From NCBI GenBank assembly GCA_902789445.1, contig CADAOB010000001.1:62001-126000 (forward strand): a DNA stretch of 64,000 bases. The letters run 5' to 3'. The notes beneath the pieces are model-generated. The model did no database searches, was not told the DNA's origin, and saw only the letters and a list, made by a program, of their open reading frames with translations. A program made the translations under genes and the position numbers. The stretch comes from an uncultured Bacteroidia bacterium. GTDB lineage: Bacteria; Bacteroidota; Bacteroidia; Bacteroidales; UBA932. This document shows, piece by piece, positions 8,800 through 16,913 of this stretch (its first letter is position 1; each line of letters starts with the position of its first letter).

Positions 8800-11778
8800 A
8801 TGAAGAAGATTCTAACTCTGCTCTCGATCCTGGCCCTGACATCGGCCACCGCCTTTGCGCAATATACCGCCAAAGGCGTCGTGGAAGACAAGTTCGGACC
8901 GGTGATCGGGGCTGCTGTTATCCAGGTGGGTACCAGCAACGGCGTGCAGACGGACATCGACGGGCAGTGGACGCTTACGGTTCCCTCCGCCAGCACGCTT
9001 ATCGAGATCAGCTTCCTGGGTCTGAAGACCGTGACGGTCGAGGCCGGACAAGCCGCCCGCATCGTCCTGGAAGATGATCAGGAGTTTCTTGACGAAGTGG
9101 TCGTCATCGGCTACGGTACCGTCAAGAAGAGCGACCTGACCGGTTCTGTCTCGACGGTCCGGGCCGATGAAATCAACAAAGGTGTCATCACGACTCCGGC
9201 CGACCTGCTGCGCGGCAAGAGCGCGGGCGTGGTCGTCACGGCCGGTTCCGGTATGCCGGGTTCGGGTGCGACGATCCGTATCCGCGGTACATCGTCCCTG
9301 AATGCCGACCAGAGCCCGCTCATCGTCATCGACGGTCTGCCGGTCTCCAATGACGGCATCAACGGTATGAGCGACCCGCTCTCTTCCATCAATCCCGACG
9401 ATATCGAGAGCTTCACGGTGCTGAAAGATGCTTCGGCAACCGCCATCTACGGTTCCCGCGCCTCCAACGGCGTCATCGTGATCACCACCAAGAAGGGGTC
9501 GAAGACCGGCAGCAACATCCCGCACGTGGCCGTTGACTTCACCGGCTCCGTCAACACGATCGCCAAGTACAACGACCTGCTCGACAAGGATGGTATCGTG
9601 AACATCATCCGTTCCTTCTACGGGGACAATTCTGTGGCAGAAGCAGCCCTGGGTATCTACGAAGGCGGCAAGCAGGTGCTCTACGACACCGACTGGCAGC
9701 GTGAGATCTACCAGATGGCCCCGACCTACGACGGCAACGTGAGCATTACCGGCAAGATCGGCAGCTTCCTCCCGTACCGTGTCTCGGGCGGCTACACTTC
9801 GCAGGAAGGTACCCTCAAGGGTTCCAAGATGAACCGCGGTACCGCTTCCCTCAACCTGTCGCCGACCTTCTTCGACAACCATCTGACCGTCAACCTCAAC
9901 GGTAAGGGCACTTTCGCCCGCAACTGGTACGCCAACCAGGACGCCATCGGCGCGGCCAACCACTACGACCCGACCAAGCCGGTGCGCAACGGCGTAGGCG
10001 GATATAACCTGAACGGCTATACCACCTGGTTTGACGCCAACGGCAATGTCAATACGATGGCCACGATGAACCCGGTCGGCCTCCTGGATGCGAAGTCCGA
10101 CGTGGCCGACGCCTACCGTTTCATCGGCAATGCGCAGTTCGACTACAAGGTCCACGGTTTCGAAGCGCTCCGCTTCAACCTCAACCTCGGTATCGACTGG
10201 GCCAAGAGTGCCGGCACCACCGAACTGGCCATGGGCTCCGAGGCTTCGTACCACAACACCAACCAGTCGGGCGGCGGCAGCCACACCGATTACGATTATG
10301 GCCGCCGCAACACCACGCTCGAGTTCTACGGCGACTGGAACGAAACCTTCGGCAAACACAACATCGACCTGATGGCCGGTTATTCCTGGCAGCATTTCTG
10401 GAGCAACAGCCACAGCGACACCTACCGCATCAGCGACAAGAGCGTCCTCGGCCATTCCGTAGGTGAAGGCGAACTCTACCTGATCTCGTTCTTCGGCCGC
10501 GCCAACTACACGTTCGCCGACAAGTACCTGATCACCGCCACGATGCGTGCCGACGGTACCTCGCGTTTCCAGAACCACAAGTGGGGCTTCTTCCCCTCCG
10601 TGGCCCTGGGCTGGAACGTGATGAAAGAAGACTTCATGCCGGCTGACGGTGCACTCAGCACCCTGAAGCTGCGTCTCTCCTGGGGTGAGACCGGCCAGCA
10701 GTCCGTGGGTGGCTACTACGACACCTTCGCACAGTTCCTCACCCACCAGATGGGTTCCTTCTATTTCTTCAACGACCGGCTCATCACGCCGATCTCCGCA
10801 ATCGGTTACAGCGCCGACCTCCGATGGGAGACCACCACGACCTACAACGTCGGTGTGGACTTCGGTATGTGGAACGACCGGTTGACGGCCAACCTCGACC
10901 TCTACCGCCGCGATACCCGCGACATCCTCAACTTCATTCCGGTCCCGGCCCTTTCCAACCTGACCAACTACCTGAATACCAACATCGGCAGCATGACCAA
11001 CATGGGTGTTGAGCTGGGTCTGAACGGTATCCTGGTCGAGCAGAAAGACATGAGCTGGACCGCCGGCTTCAACGTGGCTTATAACCACAATGAGATCACG
11101 CGGCTGACGGCTTCCGACGACGACGCCACGGGCGTTGAGACGGGCGGCATTTCCGGTGGTACCGGCAACAACGTCCAGATGTTCCAGGTCGGCCAGCCGA
11201 TGAATGTATTCTATGTCTATCAGCAGGTGTACGACGAAGCCGGACGTCCGATCAGCGGCGTCTATGTGGACCGCAACAACGACGGTACGATCAATGCGGA
11301 TGACAAGTATTTCTATCACAAGCCTTTCGCTGACTTTACCTTCGGTTTCAACACCAACTTCAGCTGGCGGAACTGGACGGCGGCCCTATCCGGCCACGCC
11401 GCCCTCGGCAACTGGATGTACAACAACGTGGCCTCCGACACGGAAATGCTGACCGACCTGTACACCAACAGCTTCATCGGCAACCGCCTGTCCTCCGCCT
11501 GGGATTCCTACTTCACGCAGGCCCAGTATCTGTCGGACTATTACATCTCCGACGCATCCTTCCTGAAACTCGACAATTTCACCCTCGGTTACACCTTCCC
11601 GAAACTGTTCAAGGTGGGCGGCGACAACTACGCTTCCCTGAACCTCTTCGGAACCGTGCAGAACATCTGCACCCTGACGAAGTACAAGGGAATGGACCCG
11701 GAGGTGTACGGCGGTATCGACGGTACGGTGTATCCGCGTCCGCGGACCTTCGTCCTCGGTCTCAAATTCAACTTCTAA
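8800..11778 (+). CDS. SusC-like TonB-dependent outer-membrane receptor (alpha-glucan locus)
   Basis: TonB-dependent transporter of 992 residues that imports oligosaccharides across the outer membrane with its SusD partner. It has a signal peptide (about 1-20, ATAFAQ), an N-terminal carboxypeptidase-regulatory-like domain (about 22-95), a SusC-type TonB motif followed by the plug (EVVVIGYGT, KSDLTGSVSTV, SSLNADQSPLIVIDGLPV, ATAIYGSRASNGVI), and a long barrel ending in the aromatic-terminated strand FVLGLKFNF. It lies between the MFS gene and susD, and the locus carries four GH13 enzymes, so starch or glycogen-derived maltooligosaccharide is the likely substrate. It is not closely related to the two other SusC proteins in this window, which are about 100 residues longer. 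Confidence 0.93.
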   Translation: MKKILTLLSILALTSATAFAQYTAKGVVEDKFGPVIGAAVIQVGTSNGVQTDIDGQWTLTVPSASTLIEISFLGLKTVTVEAGQAARIVLEDDQEFLDEVVVIGYGTVKKSDLTGSVSTVRADEINKGVITTPADLLRGKSAGVVVTAGSGMPGSGATIRIRGTSSLNADQSPLIVIDGLPVSNDGINGMSDPLSSINPDDIESFTVLKDASATAIYGSRASNGVIVITTKKGSKTGSNIPHVAVDFTGSVNTIAKYNDLLDKDGIVNIIRSFYGDNSVAEAALGIYEGGKQVLYDTDWQREIYQMAPTYDGNVSITGKIGSFLPYRVSGGYTSQEGTLKGSKMNRGTASLNLSPTFFDNHLTVNLNGKGTFARNWYANQDAIGAANHYDPTKPVRNGVGGYNLNGYTTWFDANGNVNTMATMNPVGLLDAKSDVADAYRFIGNAQFDYKVHGFEALRFNLNLGIDWAKSAGTTELAMGSEASYHNTNQSGGGSHTDYDYGRRNTTLEFYGDWNETFGKHNIDLMAGYSWQHFWSNSHSDTYRISDKSVLGHSVGEGELYLISFFGRANYTFADKYLITATMRADGTSRFQNHKWGFFPSVALGWNVMKEDFMPADGALSTLKLRLSWGETGQQSVGGYYDTFAQFLTHQMGSFYFFNDRLITPISAIGYSADLRWETTTTYNVGVDFGMWNDRLTANLDLYRRDTRDILNFIPVPALSNLTNYLNTNIGSMTNMGVELGLNGILVEQKDMSWTAGFNVAYNHNEITRLTASDDDATGVETGGISGGTGNNVQMFQVGQPMNVFYVYQQVYDEAGRPISGVYVDRNNDGTINADDKYFYHKPFADFTFGFNTNFSWRNWTAALSGHAALGNWMYNNVASDTEMLTDLYTNSFIGNRLSSAWDSYFTQAQYLSDYYISDASFLKLDNFTLGYTFPKLFKVGGDNYASLNLFGTVQNICTLTKYKGMDPEVYGGIDGTVYPRPRTFVLGLKFNF

Positions 11779-11791
11779 AACAGCGTGAGAT

Positions 11792-13351
11792 ATGAAAACG
11801 ATCAAATATTTTTTCAGCATCCTGGCCATCTCTGCCACGCTGACCTCCTGCATCGGTGACCTCAATGTCACGCCGATCGATCCGAATGCCGATACGGCCG
11901 ACAAGGTGCTCGTGGACGAAGCGTCCTTCACTTCCTTCCTGGCCGGTGTCTATACGGGTTTCGCCACCTCCGGTTATTATGGTGCCAATGGCAGTCCGTC
12001 CATATCCGGTCTCGACGGCGGTGCTTCGCAGTACTTCCGCGGCCTGTACAACTTGAACGAACTGACGACCGATGAGGCTGTCAATAACTGGAATGACCAG
12101 ACGATCAAGAATTTCCATTGGATGAACTGGACCACCTCCGACGTGTTCATCTATGCCTTCTATTCCCGCATCTTCATGCAGGTCTCCGCTGCCAACGAGT
12201 TCATCCGCGAGGCGAAGGCTTCCAGCGTGACGTTCCCCCAGAAAGAAGAGTACATCGCCGAGGCCCGCGTCCTCCGCGCCCTGGCTTACTACCACGCCAT
12301 CGACAACTTCGGCAACGTGCCCTTCGCCGATGAGACTTCCGTGGTGGGCGCCTTCCCCGACCAGATCCAGCGCGCCGACCTCTTCGACTGGCTGGAAAAA
12401 GAACTGAACGACCTGATTGACAACAGTGCCCTTGCCGCACCCCGCGCCAACGGCTATGCCCGCGCCGACAAAGGTGTCGCCAAGTTCCTGCTCGCCAAGC
12501 TGTACCTGAATGCCAAGGTCTATACCGGCACGGCCATGTACGACAAGTGCGCCCAGGTGCTCAGCAGCCTGATGAAAGACGGCTATAGCCTGCATACGAC
12601 TTCGCAAGGCGTTTATTCGGCCTATCAGGAACTTTTCCTGGCCGACAACGACCGCTGCACCGATGAGATCATCTTTGCCGTTGAGCAGGATGGTGTCAAT
12701 ACCACCAGTTACGGTGTGACGAACTATATCATCTTCTCCTCCGTGATGGGTGACAACAGCCAGCAGAGTCCTGCAGATTACGGCATCTCCAGCGGATGGA
12801 ACGGAAACCGTGCCACGCCGCAGTGCTATGACCAGTTCACAAGTTCCGATGCCCGCTGCCTGTTCTTTACGACGGGACAGCAGAAAGACATCGATGACGT
12901 GTCCAACCCGCTTCATGGATATCCGTTCCGCAAATTCTTGAATATCAAGAGCGACGGTAATCCTGGACAGGAACAGGGCTTCGTTGACACCGATTTCCCC
13001 GTCATGCGCTATGCCGACGTACTGCTGATGGCGGCCGAATGCCAGGCCCAGGGCGCTTCGATCGACGGTCTTTCGGCCTTCAATGAGGTTCGTGCCCGCG
13101 CCGGTGTCCCTGCCGTGTCTTCGCTCTCCCTGGATGAAATCATCAAGGAGCGTGGCCGTGAACTCTACCAGGAGTGCTGGCGCCGCAGCGACCTCATCCG
13201 CTTCGACCTCTTTACGACGGACAAGTATCTGTGGCAGTGGAAAGGCAATGTCCGGGACGGCCAGGCTGTCGAGTCGTATCGCAACCTTTTCCCGATTCCG
13301 GATTCTGACCGGCTCGCCAATACGAAACTTGTCCAGAACCCGGGCTATTGA
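11792..13351 (+). CDS. SusD-like starch-binding outer-membrane lipoprotein
   Basis: RagB/SusD-family surface lipoprotein of 519 residues, the glycan-binding lid of the SusC channel. Lipobox TLTSC places the lipidated Cys at residue 20. Typical features are the early DLNVTPIDPN, the helical TPR-like regions with EARVLRALAYYHAIDNFGNVPF, and the C-terminal SusD motifs (DTDFPVMRYADVLLMAAEC and IIKERGRELYQECWRRSDLIRF). It begins 13 bases after susC, the usual spacing of these pairs. The ligand is inferred as alpha-glucan from the locus. Confidence 0.93.
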   Translation: MKTIKYFFSILAISATLTSCIGDLNVTPIDPNADTADKVLVDEASFTSFLAGVYTGFATSGYYGANGSPSISGLDGGASQYFRGLYNLNELTTDEAVNNWNDQTIKNFHWMNWTTSDVFIYAFYSRIFMQVSAANEFIREAKASSVTFPQKEEYIAEARVLRALAYYHAIDNFGNVPFADETSVVGAFPDQIQRADLFDWLEKELNDLIDNSALAAPRANGYARADKGVAKFLLAKLYLNAKVYTGTAMYDKCAQVLSSLMKDGYSLHTTSQGVYSAYQELFLADNDRCTDEIIFAVEQDGVNTTSYGVTNYIIFSSVMGDNSQQSPADYGISSGWNGNRATPQCYDQFTSSDARCLFFTTGQQKDIDDVSNPLHGYPFRKFLNIKSDGNPGQEQGFVDTDFPVMRYADVLLMAAECQAQGASIDGLSAFNEVRARAGVPAVSSLSLDEIIKERGRELYQECWRRSDLIRFDLFTTDKYLWQWKGNVRDGQAVESYRNLFPIPDSDRLANTKLVQNPGY

Positions 13352-13366
13352 TAGGAGGATACAATC

Positions 13367-15955
13367 ATGAAAAAAGTATTATCCATTCTCTTCGCAGGCG
13401 TGATCGCCCTGATGGCCACCGCCTGCTACCCCGAAGAAAACTTCGTCACCTTCGATGCGTCGAAGGCAACCGCCCCGCAGGTGAGTTCCTATGAAATGGG
13501 CGCCAAGGCCCTGTCCGTGGCCTACACCCCGGGCAAATTCAACCAGGGATTCAACGAGAAGCTGGCAGTCAATCACATGCTGGTCATCACCTCGGTCGAC
13601 GGCAAGAACGTCAGCAAGGCCGTGGCCGTTTCCAATAAAGACAATGTCATGAACGCCAGTGTGACGGCACTCAGCAATGCCCTCGTCGCCCTCGGCTGCC
13701 AGGAAGACCAGACGGTCTCCTTCGAAGCCGTGGTCCGCGCCACGATGCAGAATCCTTCGCAGGACAACGGCCGAAACGGCTATGTCGATTCCAAGGACAA
13801 GGTCAGCGTGAGCGGTTTTGTCGTGACCTTCCCCAAGGGCAGTCCTTATATTGAATACACTGAGACCAGCCCCTTCAGCGTCATCGGCTCGCTGTCCGAA
13901 TACGGTATCAGCTGGGACGGCGACCTCGAAATGTGGATGACCGAAGATGGCAACCAGCACGTGGCCAAGAGCGTCTCGCTGAAAGCCGGCGACGAGTTCA
14001 AGTTCCGCAAGGACCAGGACTGGGCCGTCAACTACGGCGGTGAGTTCGGCAGCCTCGACACGCCGTTCGCCGTCAGCCAGGATGGTCCGAACATTGTGGC
14101 CAAGGCCGACGGCCTCTATGACCTGTGGCTCGACATCGCCGCCGGTACGGCGACGCTGACCGAAGCCTACCAGGCCTATCCGGATCACAAGGAAGCCAGC
14201 AACTGGAGCGTCATCGGCTCGCTGTCCGAATACGGTATCAGCTGGGACGGCGACATCACGATGCTGACCGATGGAACCACCCACGTGGCCCAGGGCGTCA
14301 AACTGGCCGCTGCCGACGAGTTCAAGTTCCGCCAGGACAAAGGCTGGGCGGTCAACCTCGGCGGTGAATACGGCAGCCTCGGCTCCGACTTCAGCGTCAC
14401 GCAGGACGGTCCGAACATCAAGGTCGGCGCCGACGGCGTCTATGACCTGATCGTCAATCCGGCTGCCGGTACGGCCCAGATCGTCGAGACCCTCGGCGGC
14501 GGCGTCTCCGGCAAGATTGGCGGCGACGAACCCGAACCGGGTCCGGAGCCGACGCCCGTGACCGGCTGGAACATCATCGGCCTGAACGGTGACTGGAACA
14601 ACGATATCATCGCCACCAATGACGGCAGCCTTTGGACGGCCTACATCACCGCTACCGAAGATACCGAATTCAAGTGGCGCAAGGATGCCGGCTGGGATGA
14701 AAACTACGGCGGCGTCTTCGCGGCGCTCGGAGAACCCTTCACGGCCGAGCCCGGTGGCGACAACATCAAGGTCGCTGCCGGCTTCTGGAAGGTCGTCCTC
14801 GACACCGAAGCCCTGACCATCACCATTTCCGAAGGCGATGTCTGGTCGCTGATCGGCGACTTCAACAGCTGGGGCGGCGATGTGGACATGACGCTGGTCG
14901 ACGGCAAGTGGGTGAGCCCTGAGACTGTCATTTCCGGCGGTTTCAAGATCCGTCACAACCACGACTGGGCTTTGAACATGGGCGGTACGCTCGTCAACCT
15001 GGGCGAACCTTTTGAGGCTAAAGCTGGCGGTGACAACATCAGCGTGGAGGAAGGAACCTATGTGGTGACCTACGATCCGGAAGCTGCGACGATCACCGTG
15101 ACCAATGCCAAGAAACTCTGGAGCCTGATCGGTGTGAACGGCGACTGGAACACCGACTGTGCGATGACCGAAGTCGCACCCGGCATCTGGGTGAGCGACA
15201 TGATGGAAATCACCACCGCGGGCTGGAAGATCCGTTTCGACAAGAGTTGGGACAACAACCGTGGCGGCGCTACGCCGGATGCTGTCGGCAAGTTCCTCGG
15301 CGCATTCCCGGGTGGTGACAACATCAACCTGACCGGTACGTTCAAGGTAGTTTACAACGCCAACAACGAGACCATCGGAACCCTCGGCTGGGGCGTGGTC
15401 GGCAGCATCGCTTCCATCCCCGGTTTCAGCTGGAACAACGATATCCCGATGAACCTCGCATCCGACGGCAAGTGGTACAGCGTGCCCGTGGCGCTCGGTA
15501 CGGCTGACGAGATCAAGATCCGCTGGCAGGCGGGCTGGGACGTCAACCGCGGCGGCGACATGACCGCTGTGGAGGAAGCCTTCGATGCCGTTGCGGGCGG
15601 CAACAACATCAAGGTCTCCGAAGCCGGAACCTATATGCTCGTGTATGATCCCGCCAATGAGAAGATCACCGTGACGAAGGCCTACTGGGGTCTGATCGGC
15701 GAATTCAACAACTGGGGCGGCGATGTGTTCATGATGTATGACGGCGCTGCCTGGGTGGCTTACAACCAGACGCTGGCTGGTGGTTGGAAACTCCGTCAGG
15801 CCTGCGGCTGGGATGTGAACCGCGGCGGCACGTTCGTCGAAGCCGGAACCGCCTTCGATGCGGTGGCCGGTGGCGACAACATCAACGTCGGCGAACTGAC
15901 CGGCTTCGCGGTCTCCTACGATCCCGTGAACGAAAAGATCACGGTCTCCAAGTAA
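13367..15955 (+). CDS. SusE/SusF-like surface lipoprotein with seven tandem glycan-binding-like modules
   Basis: Outer-membrane lipoprotein of 862 residues (lipobox MATAC, Cys20). Residues 21-165 resemble the SusE N-terminal immunoglobulin-like domain (TAPQVSSYEMGAKALSVAYTP). Seven repeats of about 90-100 residues follow, starting near residues 170, 280, 400, 491, 584, 674 and 773. Each opens with W-S-x-I-G, then a W-G/N-D element, then FK(F/W/I)R, a GG, a GDNI and a closing strand. A Pro/Glu/Gly linker near 380-395 separates modules 2 and 3. SusE and SusF of Bacteroides carry two and three starch-binding modules, so seven is exceptional. The gene begins 15 bases after susD and ends just before a strong terminator. 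Confidence 0.88.
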   Translation: MKKVLSILFAGVIALMATACYPEENFVTFDASKATAPQVSSYEMGAKALSVAYTPGKFNQGFNEKLAVNHMLVITSVDGKNVSKAVAVSNKDNVMNASVTALSNALVALGCQEDQTVSFEAVVRATMQNPSQDNGRNGYVDSKDKVSVSGFVVTFPKGSPYIEYTETSPFSVIGSLSEYGISWDGDLEMWMTEDGNQHVAKSVSLKAGDEFKFRKDQDWAVNYGGEFGSLDTPFAVSQDGPNIVAKADGLYDLWLDIAAGTATLTEAYQAYPDHKEASNWSVIGSLSEYGISWDGDITMLTDGTTHVAQGVKLAAADEFKFRQDKGWAVNLGGEYGSLGSDFSVTQDGPNIKVGADGVYDLIVNPAAGTAQIVETLGGGVSGKIGGDEPEPGPEPTPVTGWNIIGLNGDWNNDIIATNDGSLWTAYITATEDTEFKWRKDAGWDENYGGVFAALGEPFTAEPGGDNIKVAAGFWKVVLDTEALTITISEGDVWSLIGDFNSWGGDVDMTLVDGKWVSPETVISGGFKIRHNHDWALNMGGTLVNLGEPFEAKAGGDNISVEEGTYVVTYDPEAATITVTNAKKLWSLIGVNGDWNTDCAMTEVAPGIWVSDMMEITTAGWKIRFDKSWDNNRGGATPDAVGKFLGAFPGGDNINLTGTFKVVYNANNETIGTLGWGVVGSIASIPGFSWNNDIPMNLASDGKWYSVPVALGTADEIKIRWQAGWDVNRGGDMTAVEEAFDAVAGGNNIKVSEAGTYMLVYDPANEKITVTKAYWGLIGEFNNWGGDVFMMYDGAAWVAYNQTLAGGWKLRQACGWDVNRGGTFVEAGTAFDAVAGGDNINVGELTGFAVSYDPVNEKITVSK

Positions 15956-15976
15956 CAGGAGTCACACACTCGATAA

Positions 15977-16007
15977 GAAAACCGGGCCTTTCGACCCGGT
16001 TTTTTTA
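15977..16007 (+). terminator. Rho-independent terminator after the uptake operon
   Basis: ACCGGG (15981-15986) pairs with CCCGGT (15995-16000) around the loop CCTTTCGA and is followed by a run of seven T, preceded by A residues that extend the stem. It sits 22 bases after the SusE/F-like stop and also lies just past the stop of the opposing PIN gene. Confidence 0.85.
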
Positions 16008-16013
16008 TTCCTC

Positions 16014-16439
16014 TTATTCCTCGATGTATTCCCGGCAGAACTCGTCGGGACTGACGATCGGCAGGCCGAAGGGATCGTCGAAATCCTTGTCTCCCGTGAC
16101 GATTACGTCACAGTAGGCGTCCATAGCCGTGGCGGCAAGAACCGCATCCTCGAAGTCGTTCGTGTAATGTGCCGCTGCCAGGGATATGAAATGTTTAACC
16201 GTGTCGCAGATGATCAGCGTATTGGAGAACTTTTGCATAAGTTTGCCAATCTCTGAGATTTTTGTCTTGCAACCGCGGGTAAGGATATAGGAGAGATCCA
16301 GAAGTGATTGCGTGGAAGCATAAGCGAGCAGTCTGCCGGTTTGAACGGCTCGGATGATTTGCTCTGCATACTTGTGCGACGGTCTGGTTTCCAAAACAAG
16401 GTCCACCAGAATATTGGTATCAAGAAAAGCGTGTTTCAT
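16014..16439 (-). CDS. PIN-domain ribonuclease toxin (VapC-like)
   Basis: Small protein of 141 residues with the PIN fold, expected to cleave RNA with metal ions held by a cluster of acidic residues. Visible are Asp7 in FLDTNILVD, the DFEDAVLAA block and the C-terminal TGDKDFDD. Length is normal for VapC-type toxins. Its start codon overlaps the stop of the upstream antitoxin-like gene by 4 bases, the classic coupling of a toxin-antitoxin pair. It is convergent with the SusE/F-like gene. The target RNA cannot be predicted. Confidence 0.8.
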   Translation of the reverse strand: MKHAFLDTNILVDLVLETRPSHKYAEQIIRAVQTGRLLAYASTQSLLDLSYILTRGCKTKISEIGKLMQKFSNTLIICDTVKHFISLAAAHYTNDFEDAVLAATAMDAYCDVIVTGDKDFDDPFGLPIVSPDEFCREYIEE

Positions 16440-16717
16440 AAGCCGAGGATTGCTGAAAGACGGGGATCCTCACGGATTTCTTCTTCCGTGAGATCGAGAG
16501 ACGGAATCATAAAAGAATACCATTCGGGATCCAGTAGGACACCCTTCAGGCTGATTTTCTTTTCGGGAGGGTTGACGGCCTCTTCCAGGGTTTCGACCGC
16601 GTAGCGGTTGAAGGAACGGCCACTCCGTCGCGCGGCGCGGCGGATGGCTTCGTAAGTCTCAGCACTCATCCGGAGGATGGTCTGGACTTTTCCGGTGCGG
16701 GGTGTTGCTGTGCTCAT
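16436..16717 (-). CDS. Ribbon-helix-helix antitoxin-like protein
   Basis: Protein of 93 residues. The N-terminal half (TILRMSAETYEAIRRAARRSGRSFNRYAVETLEEAV) has the strand-helix-helix pattern of Arc/MetJ-type DNA-binding antitoxins, and the acidic C terminus would wrap the toxin. The ATG at 16717 is the start that gives a protein of normal size; the much longer reading frame upstream runs through an intergenic repeat and is not credible. It overlaps the PIN gene by 4 bases and is likely autoregulated from the promoter just upstream. Confidence 0.75.
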   Translation of the reverse strand: MSTATPRTGKVQTILRMSAETYEAIRRAARRSGRSFNRYAVETLEEAVNPPEKKISLKGVLLDPEWYSFMIPSLDLTEEEIREDPRLSAILGL

Positions 16718-16733
16718 CGCTTTGTATTTTTTG

Positions 16734-16764
16734 CAAATATAGCAAAATATGATAACAAAACAAT
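16734..16764 (-). promoter_or_regulatory. Promoter of the PIN/antitoxin pair
   Basis: On the minus strand TATATTTG (plus-strand 16734-16741) matches the -7 box TAnnTTTG. A weak -33 element, ATTG, stands 19 bases upstream (16761-16764). The -7 box ends 16 bases before the antitoxin ATG. Confidence 0.4.
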
Positions 16765-16791
16765 AAAATGTTATCTTTATTCGCAAGGGGC

Positions 16792-16865
16792 GTAGCGGCG
16801 ACTGGTTTTTGGGCGGGCGGGCATTTTTTTGCCCGCACGAACAAAAGCCAGCGCAAGCGGGGCCC
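16792..16865. repeat. ~75-bp palindromic element, copy P1
   Basis: Outer arms CTGGTTTTTG and CAAAAGCCAG and a perfect inner hairpin, GCGGGC-ATTTTTTT-GCCCGC, show the same plan as the other P copies. It separates the divergent antitoxin and GH13 genes and lies just upstream of the GH13 promoter, so it may insulate the two transcription units. Confidence 0.6.
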
Positions 16866-16872
16866 TTAATAT

Positions 16873-16904
16873 TTTGGATATTTTCAGACATTTCTGTATC
16901 TTTG
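16873..16904 (+). promoter_or_regulatory. Bacteroidota-type promoter for the GH13 operon
   Basis: TTTG at 16873-16876 and TATCTTTG at 16897-16904 are separated by 20 bases, matching both consensus boxes exactly. The -7 box ends only 9 bases before the chosen ATG at 16914, so the transcript leader must be very short or absent. Confidence 0.75.
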
Positions 16905-16913
16905 GAGGTTATG

